Below, piece after piece: positions 27,862 through 36,734 of a stretch of DNA of 64,000 bases. Each line of letters opens with the position of its first letter. The stretch's first letter is position 1. The position numbers and the translations under genes are program-made. The stretch lies in assembly GCF_020510565.1 (NCBI RefSeq), contig NZ_CP075189.1, forward strand, positions 4,082,501-4,146,500, read 5' to 3'. This DNA is from Ferribacterium limneticum. Lineage in GTDB: Bacteria; Pseudomonadota; Gammaproteobacteria; Burkholderiales; Rhodocyclaceae. The notes below the pieces were generated by a model. That model ran no database searches, had not been told where the DNA came from, and was given only the letters and a program-made list of their open reading frames with translations.

Positions 27862-28839
27862 CTATGCCTTGCCATCACGCACATCAAGTATTTCTCCCGG
27901 CTTGTATCGTTCGCAATAAACCTCAATACCGAGCTTCATTAGCAATGCTGTCGCCGGAACGGCCACAGCTTTCACAGCAAATCCTAGATCAACGAGAGCT
28001 GCGGAGACTACGATTGCGTAGTACTTCTTGCTAAGTACCTGCGCCATACCGTTTGTATACCAAGCCTTATAGATTTCGCTCTGCGGATCGCATAGTGACT
28101 TCCAGATCACCAATTTCAGGGATGCAAAAAAACTGCGCCCTTGCTCTATCTTCTGTTGCGTATGAACAGGCGATGGAAGATACAAAATCTCCACCATTGT
28201 TAGTTGCTTCCTTGCTGCGCGGTCCACACGATAAACGAACTCCAAAACCTCTCGAGGAAGCGCCGAAGCAATCTGCGCATACAACTCTTCGTCCGTTTTA
28301 GTTTTAACCGCTTCGATAGCGTCAGCATCAACAGCATCTGGTATCAGTGTTTCGTACGCACAGTCTTTTACAGCAGAAATATAGCTTTCAAGTTGATACC
28401 TGGCTGTGACGTTCTCAATGAATTGCCGCCGACGTGCAGCATCTTTAATTGTTTTTCCCTTCAGCACCTTCTCGATTAATGGCTCTGCTTCGGAAATTTT
28501 CTTCTGTCGAAGAAGGCAAACAACAAGCAATGCGGTTGCCTCAAGGTGAACTTTAGTGCTCATGGCAGTTTTTGCGCGTATTCCACGAAAACCAGCTTCA
28601 GCAGTTAGTAGTTCGCCCGCGTTCAGTGCGGCCTCAAACAGCCATGTCTTTGAACGCATCAACCGAGTTTCGTGACCTGTTGATCGCAACACACTCTGGA
28701 TATCAGCGGCAACTGCTTTTGCTCGCTTGTAATCTGCCGAATAAACGGCAGCCCTCAAGCCTGGCTCAAGAATTCCGAGACGAGCCTTTTGTAAATCAGT
28801 CAGGGGAGGAGGTTTAACCATAGCATCAATAAGGCTCAA
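27862..28839 (-). CDS. Hypothetical protein, AT-rich orphan gene
   Basis: A 325-residue protein that I do not recognise. Residues 15-160 look like helical TPR-type pairs (LQKARLGILEPGLRAAVYSADYKRAKAVAADI and similar, shown in part). The C-terminal third has a hydrophobic region (IVVSAALVDLGFAVKAVAVPATALLM). Its base composition is visibly more AT-rich than all neighbours and its codon use is mixed, suggesting recent transfer. It sits in the insert splitting the ABC exporter genes. No transposase or flanking repeat was found. Confidence 0.7.
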   Translation of the reverse strand: MSLIDAMVKPPPLTDLQKARLGILEPGLRAAVYSADYKRAKAVAADIQSVLRSTGHETRLMRSKTWLFEAALNAGELLTAEAGFRGIRAKTAMSTKVHLEATALLVVCLLRQKKISEAEPLIEKVLKGKTIKDAARRRQFIENVTARYQLESYISAVKDCAYETLIPDAVDADAIEAVKTKTDEELYAQIASALPREVLEFVYRVDRAARKQLTMVEILYLPSPVHTQQKIEQGRSFFASLKLVIWKSLCDPQSEIYKAWYTNGMAQVLSKKYYAIVVSAALVDLGFAVKAVAVPATALLMKLGIEVYCERYKPGEILDVRDGKA

Positions 28840-28878
28840 GTGAAGAATAGGACATCATGTTCGATTCGAAGCCACACA

Positions 28879-30420
28879 TCATGCCCCGCCGTGCCGGTCC
28901 TGCCGCTGCACCAGCGCCCGGACGGCGCGGGGCGCCGGGTTTTCGCGATCCTTCAACAAGCCGTGCAGACACGAAGGATTGGCGCGGGCGCCGCTAGCCT
29001 GATAGTCAGCAAGCAGCGTCTGGCGAGCACTTTCCTTTTCCATTCCGGTCACGCCGGTCAGGAAATCGAACAGGCTATCGACCAGCATTTCCGGCGTCAG
29101 ACGGCTGGTCTGGCCGGTGCCCTGCCATAGCCAGTCGGCGAAGGCGAGGAAGGCATTGAAGGGTGAAGGGCCAGCGAGCAGGATGGGCAGGGTTTGCGGG
29201 AAGCGGCCGGAGTTGGCGAGCAGATCCCAGTAGCGGGCAAGGCGGGTGAAGCGCTCGACGGTCGGCGCGTCGACCACGGCAGTTTGGCGGACGGTGTAGG
29301 GCGGTTCTGCGTCGTAGACCATGCCGTGAGCCACACTGTGCCGGGCGATCGGCGTGCCGCGCAGGCGTTTGAGGACGCCGAGCTGGATTTCGTGCGGGCG
29401 GATGGCGTAGAGGCGGTCGAAACCTTCGGCGAAGCTGGCCAGCGTTTCACCGGGCAGGCCGAAAATGAGATCGGTGTGCAGGTGGGCGTGGCTGTGATTG
29501 ACCAGCCAGTCGAGGTTTTCGCAGGTCTTGGCGTTGTCCTGCCGACGTGAAATGGCCTGCTGAACCTCCGGGTTGAAGGTCTGGATGCCGACTTCGAACT
29601 GCAGCACGCCGGGCGGGAAGCGGGCGATCATGTCTTTCAGGCGTTCCGGCAGGTGATCGGGAATCACCTCGAAATGCAGGAAGAGATCCGGCGTCAGGCG
29701 GTCGAAGAAGAATTGCAGGATGGTCAGCGAGCTGTCGATCTTGAGATTGAAGGTCCGGTCGACGAACTTGAAATTGCGCGCCCCGCGCTCGTAGAGCGTT
29801 TCCAGCGCGGCGAGGAAGCGCTCTTGCTCGAAAGCCCAGGCCGTCTTGTCGAGCGAACTGAGACAGAACTCGCACTTGAACGGGCAGCCGCGCGAGGCTT
29901 CGACGTAGAGCAGCCGATGCGCGAGATCGTCGGCGCTGAACTCGGCGTAGGGCAGGGCGATGTCGGCCAGCGCCGGCTGCTCGCCGGGGATCACTTTCAT
30001 GAGCGGCGGCGGCCCGTCGAGCAGGGCGCGGCACAGTTTCGGAAAACTCACGTCGCCCCAGCCGGTGATCAGGTGATCGGCCAGCCGGACGATTTCCTGA
30101 TCTGCCCATTCGTAACTGACTTCCGGCCCGCCGAGGACGATTTTCAGCGCTGGCCGCGCCTGCTTTAGCTGGCGGACGACCTCGGTCGTTTGCACGACGT
30201 TCCAGATATAAACGCCGAAACCGATGATCTGCGGTTCCTCGGCGAGCAGCGCAGCGACGATTTCCGCCACCGGCCGGGCGATAGTGAATTCGCGCAGGAC
30301 AGCCCGTTCGCGCAGCCCGGCGCCGCCATGCCGCTCCATGTTAGCCAGCAAGTAGCGCAGGCCGAGCGAGGCGTGGATGTATTTGGCGTTGAGCGTGCTC
30401 AGGATGATGGCGGGCGGCAT
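28879..30420 (-). CDS. B12-binding radical SAM protein (DUF4080 type)
   Basis: A 513-residue enzyme. The N-terminal B12-binding-like domain (about 1-140) includes IGFGVYIWNVVQT and VLGGPEVSYEW. The radical SAM core has the CxxxCxxC motif in ASRGCPFKCEFCLSS. The C-terminal domain resembles DUF4080. The substrate is unknown; homologues are widespread in proteobacteria as a single-gene locus. It diverges from the ABC permease gene, with a 37-bp repeat in the gap. Confidence 0.9.
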   Translation of the reverse strand: MPPAIILSTLNAKYIHASLGLRYLLANMERHGGAGLRERAVLREFTIARPVAEIVAALLAEEPQIIGFGVYIWNVVQTTEVVRQLKQARPALKIVLGGPEVSYEWADQEIVRLADHLITGWGDVSFPKLCRALLDGPPPLMKVIPGEQPALADIALPYAEFSADDLAHRLLYVEASRGCPFKCEFCLSSLDKTAWAFEQERFLAALETLYERGARNFKFVDRTFNLKIDSSLTILQFFFDRLTPDLFLHFEVIPDHLPERLKDMIARFPPGVLQFEVGIQTFNPEVQQAISRRQDNAKTCENLDWLVNHSHAHLHTDLIFGLPGETLASFAEGFDRLYAIRPHEIQLGVLKRLRGTPIARHSVAHGMVYDAEPPYTVRQTAVVDAPTVERFTRLARYWDLLANSGRFPQTLPILLAGPSPFNAFLAFADWLWQGTGQTSRLTPEMLVDSLFDFLTGVTGMEKESARQTLLADYQASGARANPSCLHGLLKDRENPAPRAVRALVQRQDRHGGA

Positions 30421-30461
30421 TTCGCCATTTTGACAGCTTCGCCGAGGCCATCCGAAGTGAT

Positions 30462-30498
30462 CCCACGGTCAACCGGAAAAAATGGCAAAAATCGAAAT
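30462..30498 (+). repeat. 37-bp dispersed repeat, full copy (forward)
   Basis: CCCACGGTCAACCGGAAAAA, then TGGCAAAAATC and GAAAT. It is intergenic between divergent radical SAM and ABC permease genes. Confidence 0.92.
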
Positions 30499-30545
30499 CG
30501 ACAGGGCACAGAACTTAAACGCTAGCGTCTTGGACAGAGGCTAAA

Positions 30546-31346
30546 ATGCGTCTTCCGTTTCATTCGCTCCGCCCCATGCTGCCTCAACCCTCCCTGCTCG
30601 GCTGGCTTCCCGTCTGGCAACGCAATTTCCTGGTCTGGCGCAAGCTTGCCCTGCCGTCCATCCTCGGCAACCTGGCCGACCCGCTGATCTACATGCTCGG
30701 CCTCGGCTACGGGCTGGGTGCCATGCTGCCCAGCATCGAAGGCCAGCCCTACGTCGCCTTCCTGGCCGCCGGCACGGTCTGCGCCTCGACCATGAATGCC
30801 GCCACCTTCGAGGCCCTGTACTCGGCCTTTTCGCGCATGCACGTCCAGAAAACCTGGGAAGCCATCCTCAACACGCCGCTCGGGCTGGGCGATGTCGTCG
30901 CCGGTGAACTGTTCTGGGCGGCGACCAAATCGCTGTTCTCGGGCGCTGCCATTCTCGTCGTCATCACCGGCATGGGCCTGACCAACGGCCCGCTCATGCT
31001 CTGGGCACTGCCGGCCATCGTCCTCACCGGGCTGGCCTTCGCCGCCCTCGGCCTGATCTGGAACGCGCTGGCCCCGTCCTACGATTTCTTCATGTACTAC
31101 TTCACGCTGTTCATCACGCCGATGACGCTCATTTCCGGCGTTTTCTTCCCGACCGACCAGCTGCCCGGCTGGCTGGCGCTGATCGGCGGCTGGCTGCCGC
31201 TGGCCCAGGGCGTCGCGCTGGTTCGCCCGCTGCTCGCCGGCCAGATCCCGGCCGACGCCCTGATCCACATCATGGCGCTGCTCGCCACCGCCGGCATAGC
31301 CTTCACCATCGCCCTCCACCTGACCCGCCGCCGCCTGCTCAAGTAG
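30546..31346 (+). CDS. NodJ-like ABC-2 transporter permease
   Basis: A 266-residue ABC-2 permease with six predicted helices. Typical segments: PSILGNLADPLIYMLGLGYGLG, LAAGTVCASTMNAATFE and MTLISGVFFPTDQLPGWL. NodJ-type permeases pair with NodI-type ATPases to export lipids or oligosaccharides, so the ATPase gene at 25.3-26.2 kb is the probable partner. GAGG stands 5 bp before the first ATG; a second ATG 30 bp downstream is possible. It is followed by cutA after 9 bp. Confidence 0.9.
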   Translation: MRLPFHSLRPMLPQPSLLGWLPVWQRNFLVWRKLALPSILGNLADPLIYMLGLGYGLGAMLPSIEGQPYVAFLAAGTVCASTMNAATFEALYSAFSRMHVQKTWEAILNTPLGLGDVVAGELFWAATKSLFSGAAILVVITGMGLTNGPLMLWALPAIVLTGLAFAALGLIWNALAPSYDFFMYYFTLFITPMTLISGVFFPTDQLPGWLALIGGWLPLAQGVALVRPLLAGQIPADALIHIMALLATAGIAFTIALHLTRRRLLK

Positions 31347-31355
31347 AATCCACTA

Positions 31356-31673
31356 ATGGAAACCCTGCTCGTCATCACCAACTGCCCGGACGAAGAAACC
31401 GCCAACGCCATCGCGCTCGCCGCGGTTGAAGAAAAACTGGCCGCCTGCGTGAACATCCTGCCGCGGGTCCAGTCGGTCTATCGCTGGCAGGGCAAGGTCG
31501 AATCGGCCTCCGAAATTCCGCTTTTTTTCAAGTCGACCGTAGCAAGCTACCCGGCGCTCGAAGCCAGAATCCGCGAACTCCATCCCTACGAGCTGCCCGA
31601 AATCATCGCCCTGCCGCTCAGCCACGGCTTCCCGGCCTACCTGAACTGGGTGGCAGCAGAAACGATCCAATGA
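31356..31673 (+). CDS. cutA: Divalent cation tolerance protein CutA
   Basis: A 105-residue trimeric cytosolic protein of the CutA1 family. Signatures: VITNCPDEETANAIA, LAACVNILPRVQSVYRWQGKVE and LHPYELPEIIALPLSHGFPAYLNWV. Linked genetically to copper tolerance in E. coli although its mechanism is unclear. Its TGA overlaps the dsbD start (ATGA), the same cutA-dsbD arrangement seen in enterobacteria. Confidence 0.95.
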   Translation: METLLVITNCPDEETANAIALAAVEEKLAACVNILPRVQSVYRWQGKVESASEIPLFFKSTVASYPALEARIRELHPYELPEIIALPLSHGFPAYLNWVAAETIQ

Positions 31674-33430
31674 CCATGCGCCTCCTGTTCCTCGTTTTCG
31701 CCTTTTTCCTCTCGCTCGCCCACGCCGAGGAATTCCTCGACCCGGCCGTTGCCTTCAAGCCCTCGGTCAAGGCGCTCGACGGCCAGACGCTCGAAATCAG
31801 CTACGAAATCGCCAAGGGCTACTACCTCTACCGCGACAAATTCCGTTTCACCGTCGACGGCGAAACGGCCCCCCTCGGCACGCCGACCTTCCCCAAGGGC
31901 AAGGAGCACGACGACGAGAATTTTGGCAAGGTCGAGGTCTATTACAAGACCGTCGCCATCCGCGTCCCGGTCGAGCGCATGTCCTCCGGCCCGTTGCCGC
32001 TGAAACTCAACGTCACCTCGCAAGGTTGCGCCGATGCCGGCGTCTGCTATCCGCCGCAAACCCAGCCGCTCAGCGTCGAACTGCCCGACCCGGCCAGCGC
32101 ACCGCCAGCCTCGACGGCGCCGGCAGAAGGCGACGAAAGCGGCCAGATCGCCGCCACGCTCAAAAACGCCGGCTTCTGGACCAGCCTCGCCTTCTTCTTC
32201 ATCGCCGGCCTCGGCCTGTCGCTGACCCCCTGCGTCTTCCCGATGATCCCCATCCTGTCCGGCATCATCGCCGGGCAGGGCCACAAGAACTCCCACGCCC
32301 GCGGCTTCGCGCTGTCCTTGGCCTACGTCCTCGGCATGGCCGTCACCTACGCCGCGGCCGGCGTCGCGGCCGGCCTGAGCGGCACGCTGATTTCCGCCGC
32401 GCTGCAAAACCCCTGGGTGCTCGGCAGCTTCGCACTGGTTTTCGTCGTGCTCTCGTTCTCGATGTTCGGCTTCTACGAGCTGCAATTGCCAACCGCACTG
32501 CAAAGCAAGTTGTCGGAAGAATCCGGCCACCTGCAGGGCGGGCGCGGCATCGGCGTTTTCCTGATGGGCGCGCTGTCGGCGCTCATCGTCGGACCCTGCG
32601 TCGCGGCGCCGCTGGCCGGTGCGCTGCTTTATATCGGGCAGACCGGCGACGCTGTGTTCGGTGGCGCCGCGCTGTTCGTCATGGCGCTTGGCATGGGGGC
32701 GCCGCTCATCGCTGTCGGCATTGCCGGCGGTTCCCTGCTGCCCAAGACCGGACCGTGGATGGAAGGCGTCAAGAAGGCTTTCGGCGTGCTGCTGCTGGCC
32801 ACCGCCGTCTGGCTCGTTTCGCCGGTCATTCCAGCCGTGGCATCCATGCTCGCCTGGGCGACGCTGCTCATCATCCCGGCCATCTACCTCCACGCCCTCG
32901 ACCCACTGCCGCCGCACGCCAAGGGCTGGCACCGTTTCTGGAAGGGTATCGGCATCGTCATGTTGCTAACCGGCGCCGCGCTGCTCATCGGTGCGCTAGC
33001 CGGTGGCCGCGACCCGCTGCAACCGCTGGCCGGGCTACGCGGACAGGCGGTCGCCGCCGAAGAGAAAAGGCTGCCGTTCGAACGCGTTGCATCGGTGGCC
33101 GATCTGGAAGCCCGAATCAAAGCCGCCGGCAAGCCGGTCATGCTCGATTTCTACGCCGACTGGTGCGTCTCGTGCAAGGAAATGGAGCGTTTCACCTTCT
33201 CCGACCCCGCTATTCGGGCCAAACTGGCTGGTTTCACGCTGTTGCAGGCCGATGTCACGGCCAATTCGGACGACGACAAGGCTTTATTGGCCAAATTCAA
33301 GCTGTTTGGCCCGCCGGGCATCATTTTCTACGATGCCAAAGGCCAGGAAAACAAGGCCGTGCGCATTGTCGGCTTTCAGGATGCGGCGCAGTTCATGAAA
33401 TCCCTGCAGCAGACCGCGACAGCCGGCTAG
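31670..33430 (+). CDS. dsbD: Thiol:disulfide interchange protein DsbD
   Basis: Moves electrons from cytosolic thioredoxin to the periplasm. 586 residues: signal peptide (LLFLVFAFFLSLAHA), N-terminal DsbD-alpha domain with GCADAGVCYPP, eight-helix membrane domain with the cysteines in LTPCVFPMIPIL and VGPCVAAPLAG, and a C-terminal thioredoxin-like domain with DWCVSCKEME. All six redox cysteines are present. A second ATG 6 bp downstream is an alternative start. It converges on the PAP2 gene with a 4 bp overlap. Confidence 0.95.
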   Translation: MTMRLLFLVFAFFLSLAHAEEFLDPAVAFKPSVKALDGQTLEISYEIAKGYYLYRDKFRFTVDGETAPLGTPTFPKGKEHDDENFGKVEVYYKTVAIRVPVERMSSGPLPLKLNVTSQGCADAGVCYPPQTQPLSVELPDPASAPPASTAPAEGDESGQIAATLKNAGFWTSLAFFFIAGLGLSLTPCVFPMIPILSGIIAGQGHKNSHARGFALSLAYVLGMAVTYAAAGVAAGLSGTLISAALQNPWVLGSFALVFVVLSFSMFGFYELQLPTALQSKLSEESGHLQGGRGIGVFLMGALSALIVGPCVAAPLAGALLYIGQTGDAVFGGAALFVMALGMGAPLIAVGIAGGSLLPKTGPWMEGVKKAFGVLLLATAVWLVSPVIPAVASMLAWATLLIIPAIYLHALDPLPPHAKGWHRFWKGIGIVMLLTGAALLIGALAGGRDPLQPLAGLRGQAVAAEEKRLPFERVASVADLEARIKAAGKPVMLDFYADWCVSCKEMERFTFSDPAIRAKLAGFTLLQADVTANSDDDKALLAKFKLFGPPGIIFYDAKGQENKAVRIVGFQDAAQFMKSLQQTATAG

Positions 33431-34143
33431 ATTTTTTGCAGTTTGGCCCGGCCCTGCGCGTGGCGCAGGCCAAGAATACCGAACACCGCGCCCACCACGG
33501 CGCCGGCCACGACATCGATGACCACATGCTGGCGCGTCGCCACGGTCGACCACAAAATCGCCAGACAATGCAGCCAGATCAGCCAGCGCAGGGCCTGCGG
33601 GGCGGAGATCGTTGTCACCAGGCGGTCAAGCCAAATCGCCGCAAACACCGCCGAGGCGACATGCAACGACGGGCAGGCGTTGCCACTGGCATCGACGTCC
33701 TTGATGATCGCCATTTCCGGATAGAGCCTCCAGTCGATGCCGGCCGGCGGAACGGCGGTGGGGAAGGCCCAGAAAATGGCCAGGCAGAACAGGCACATCG
33801 CCGCCATCCACAGGCCGAACAGCGCCAGTATCCGGAATTCCCTGAACAGTGCGGCCGGCAGCGAGGCGTAAACCCACAGCGAGGCATAGACCGGAAAAGC
33901 CAGCGCCGTGACGGGAATCCACTGGTCGACGACGGTCAGCGGCATCAGCGTGGCCGGGAACAGCGGGTTGCGCAATATCCCGAAATAAGCCCAGAAAAAG
34001 GCCAGCATGAAGAGCATCGTGCCGACTGCCTTGAGCGGCCACAGAAAGATCATCCGGGATGCAATCTGCCGGATCCAGTGCGGTTCGTGGAACAGGTGCA
34101 TTGATGGCTCGAAAGAAGGCAATTGGGAGTAGCGCGCCGCCAT
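33427..34143 (-). CDS. PAP2-superfamily membrane phosphatase
   Basis: About 238 residues with six predicted helices. The C-terminal half carries PAP2-type motifs: CPSLHVASAVFAA (motif with SxxxH-like spacing) and TRQHVVIDVVAGAVVGAVFG (the catalytic HxxxD). Inositolphosphotransferase/Aur1-like PAP2 enzymes act on lipid phosphates. The start is uncertain: ATGs at three nearby positions, none with a strong ribosome-binding site. It is divergent from the aryl polyene ACP gene and may belong to that locus. Confidence 0.8.
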   Translation of the reverse strand: MAARYSQLPSFEPSMHLFHEPHWIRQIASRMIFLWPLKAVGTMLFMLAFFWAYFGILRNPLFPATLMPLTVVDQWIPVTALAFPVYASLWVYASLPAALFREFRILALFGLWMAAMCLFCLAIFWAFPTAVPPAGIDWRLYPEMAIIKDVDASGNACPSLHVASAVFAAIWLDRLVTTISAPQALRWLIWLHCLAILWSTVATRQHVVIDVVAGAVVGAVFGILGLRHAQGRAKLQKI

Positions 34144-34245
34144 GGTAGCAAATCGCATTTCTGGCGCCCGGGAACGATACTCCAGCGCAAGAGTATGGGG
34201 GGAAACCTTTGGAAAACATGGGCTTTCAGCTAAAATCGCGGGTCT

Positions 34246-34485
34246 ATGGAATCCATTGGCCTGATTCGCGATTTTCTCAAGGACCGCCTCGGCGTCGAGC
34301 CGGAAAATGTCGTTCCCGGCGCCGTGCTGGCTGAGCTTGGCGTGGACTCGCTGATGATGCTCGAACTGATGTTCGAGTTCGAGGATCGCTTCGGCATCAA
34401 GCTGTCTCGCGACATCAAAACTCCCCGGACCGTTGGCGAGATGGTTGCGCTGATGGACGGGCTGATCGCCCAGTCGAAGAGCTGA
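34246..34485 (+). CDS. Acyl carrier protein
   Basis: A 79-residue carrier with the phosphopantetheine site LAELGVDSLMMLELMFEFED (Ser near residue 35). First gene of the plus-strand aryl polyene arm, 3 bp before a ketosynthase gene. It resembles the carriers encoded in pairs in aryl polyene clusters, which hold the growing aromatic polyene. A possible promoter lies in the 102 bp gap to the divergent PAP2 gene. Confidence 0.92.
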   Translation: MESIGLIRDFLKDRLGVEPENVVPGAVLAELGVDSLMMLELMFEFEDRFGIKLSRDIKTPRTVGEMVALMDGLIAQSKS

Positions 34486-34488
34486 GCC

Positions 34489-35739
34489 ATGAGCCAGCGG
34501 CGGGTGGCGATTACTGGCCTTGGGCTGGTCAGCCCTTATGGCGGCGACCTCACGGATTTCTTCAGTCGCCTGTGCGCCGGTCAATCGGCCGTCGGCTACC
34601 TGCTGACCGACGACGTTCCGCGACCGCTGTCGATGCCTTTCGTCAGTTGTCCCGCTTTCGATCCCGATGTCGCGCTCGGCAAGCCGCTGGCCAGCATGAT
34701 GGACCGCTTCGCCCAGTTCGCCATGGCTGCCGCCTTCAGCGCCTGGGACGATGCCGGCCTGCCGCGCAAGAACGAAGCTGAAAACCGCGACGACTGGGGC
34801 GTTGCCTGGGGCACCGCCCTCGGCGGCACGATGGCCTACGAAAAGGGCTACCGCGAGCTTTGGCAGAAGGGCCGCGAACGGCTGTCGCCGCTGACCGTCC
34901 TGCTCGGCATGAACAGTTCGGCCAACGCCCACATTTCGATCCAGCTCGGGCTGGGCGGCGTCAGCATGAGCCACACAGTCGCCTGCGCCTCGTCGGCCAT
35001 TGCCATCGGCGAAGCTTTCCGCCGCGTGCGCAGCGGTGAAGCAACGGTCATGCTGACCGGCGGCTCCGATGTGCCACAGGCCTACGGCGTTGCCCGCGCT
35101 TGGGAAGCCCTGCGCGTCATGGCGCCGGGCGATGCCGAGACTTCGGCCACTGCCTGCAAGCCATTTTCGGCCGAGCGCCGCGGCCTGGTGCTGGGCGAGG
35201 GCGGGGCGGCCCTGGTCCTTGAAGACTGGGACCATGCCGTCGCCCGCGGCGCCCGCATTCACGGCGAGATCGTCGGCTACGGCACGACCTGCGACCATAG
35301 CCATCTCGTCCGCCCGGAAGCCGCTGGCCAGATCCGCGCCATCCAGCTCACGCTCGCCGACGCCGGCCTGAGCGCCGCCGACATCGATTACGTCAACGCC
35401 CACGGCACGGCGACGGCCGAAGGCGACCCGGTTGAAGTTGCCGCCCTGAAAGCCGTTTTCGCCGAGCGCGCGGCAAGCCTGCCGGTCAGCGCCACCAAGT
35501 CGATGCACGGCCACATGCTCGGCGGCTCGGCGGCCATCGAAGCCATCGTCACCGTCCTCGCCCTGCGCGACGGGTCGATTCCGCCGACCGCCCATCTTGG
35601 CACCCTCGACCCGGACTGCACCGGCGTCGACCACGTGGCGACGGCCCGCCACGGCCAACCGCTGCGCGCCGCGCTGTCCAATTCCTTCGCTTTTGGCGGC
35701 AGCAACGCGGTCCTCGCGTTCCGCGCCGTCGACCTGTAA
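34489..35739 (+). CDS. Beta-ketoacyl-ACP synthase
   Basis: A 416-residue FabF-like condensing enzyme. The catalytic triad is intact: Cys in TVACASSAIAIG, His in NAHGTATAEGDPVE and His in KSMHGHMLGGSAAIEA. It ends with NSFAFGGSNAVLAF. In aryl polyene systems one ketosynthase extends the polyene and another makes the lipid portion; which role this one has is not clear. It is sandwiched between two ACP genes. Confidence 0.92.
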   Translation: MSQRRVAITGLGLVSPYGGDLTDFFSRLCAGQSAVGYLLTDDVPRPLSMPFVSCPAFDPDVALGKPLASMMDRFAQFAMAAAFSAWDDAGLPRKNEAENRDDWGVAWGTALGGTMAYEKGYRELWQKGRERLSPLTVLLGMNSSANAHISIQLGLGGVSMSHTVACASSAIAIGEAFRRVRSGEATVMLTGGSDVPQAYGVARAWEALRVMAPGDAETSATACKPFSAERRGLVLGEGGAALVLEDWDHAVARGARIHGEIVGYGTTCDHSHLVRPEAAGQIRAIQLTLADAGLSAADIDYVNAHGTATAEGDPVEVAALKAVFAERAASLPVSATKSMHGHMLGGSAAIEAIVTVLALRDGSIPPTAHLGTLDPDCTGVDHVATARHGQPLRAALSNSFAFGGSNAVLAFRAVDL

Positions 35740-35757
35740 CCCCACGGAAGCACCGCC

Positions 35758-36042
35758 ATGTCTGAAGCCATTTCGCCGGAAATCATCGAAGCTCTGTTGC
35801 CGGAGGTTGCCGAGCTGATCGTCACGGCACTCAACCTCGACGTGCCGCCGGCCGACATCGAAGCGGATGCGCCGCTGTTCGGCGACGGCCTCGGTCTCGA
35901 CTCGATCGACGTGCTCGAAATCGCCCTGGTCATTTCAAAAAAATACGGCTTCCAGCTCAAGTCGGACAACGAGGACAACCTGCGCATCTTCTCGTCGCTG
36001 CGCGCCCTGTCCGCCCACATCGCCTCCCAGCGGACCAAATGA
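35758..36042 (+). CDS. Acyl carrier protein (second)
   Basis: A 94-residue carrier with the site GDGLGLDSIDVLEIALVI (Ser near residue 45) and FabF/aryl-polyene-type C-terminus (NEDNLRIFSSLRALSAHI). Second carrier of the cluster. The stop overlaps the next gene by 4 bp. A clear ribosome-binding site (GGAAGCACC region) precedes the ATG. Confidence 0.92.
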   Translation: MSEAISPEIIEALLPEVAELIVTALNLDVPPADIEADAPLFGDGLGLDSIDVLEIALVISKKYGFQLKSDNEDNLRIFSSLRALSAHIASQRTK

Positions 36043-36734
36043 GCCTGTCCCCGGGCCAGCTGCTGCGCGGCCTGGCCGTCGTCGTCTTTCTCGCAATCTG
36101 GGCCTTCCTGGCCCACACCGGCAGCGCCGGCGAAGGTTCCGGCGATCTCTCGGTACTCCTTGGCGTCGCCCCCATAGGCGCTGCCCTCGGCCTGCTGCTC
36201 TGGCGCAGCAGCCACGTGCTGCTGACCGGCGCCGGCATTCTCGCCATGCTCGGCGGGCTGGCCTGGTATTGGCCGACCCTGCGCGAAAACATCGCGCTGC
36301 TTTTTTTCATCCAGCACCTCGGCACCAACCTGGCGCTCGGCGCGCTGTTCGGGCGCAGCCTGCTCGGCGACGGCGAAGCACTGATCACTCAGCTTGCCCG
36401 GGCGGTGCATGAAGCCAATCTGTCCGAACTCAAGCGCCGCTACACGCGCCAGGCGACGCTGGCGTGGACCCTGTTTTTCCTCGGCAATGCGCTCATTTCG
36501 GCCGTCCTCTGGCTACTCGCGCCACACACCGTCTGGTCGATCTACGCCAACCTGCTGTCGGCGCCACTGCTCGGCGCCATGTTCATCGGCGAACACATCT
36601 GGCGGCTCAAGGCCCTGCCACCCGACGAGCGGCCGAGCATCGCCCAGGTCGTCAGCGCCTACCGCATGCGCAGCCAGCAGAAAGCGTCCGCCGCCGATCT
36701 CGAAACACCGCAGCCACCCGCCAATCCGTCATGA
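36039..36734 (+). CDS. COG4648-type membrane protein of aryl polyene cluster
   Basis: A 231-residue membrane protein with about six helices, including FFIQHLGTNLALGALFGRSLL and WTLFFLGNALISAVLWLLAPHTVWSIYANLLSAPLLGAMF (partial). It matches the COG4648 family that is found almost only beside ACP and AMP-ligase genes in aryl polyene clusters. Function is unknown; a scaffold or transport role at the inner membrane is inferred from context. It overlaps both neighbours by 4 bp. Confidence 0.8.
   Translation: MSLSPGQLLRGLAVVVFLAIWAFLAHTGSAGEGSGDLSVLLGVAPIGAALGLLLWRSSHVLLTGAGILAMLGGLAWYWPTLRENIALLFFIQHLGTNLALGALFGRSLLGDGEALITQLARAVHEANLSELKRRYTRQATLAWTLFFLGNALISAVLWLLAPHTVWSIYANLLSAPLLGAMFIGEHIWRLKALPPDERPSIAQVVSAYRMRSQQKASAADLETPQPPANPS

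Noticed and set aside
34144..35745. Very long minus-strand reading frame through the ketosynthase region, continuous with the PAP2 gene
   Set aside because: It is an opposite-strand shadow of the ketosynthase and ACP genes, which have clear motifs; only the PAP2 end is real.
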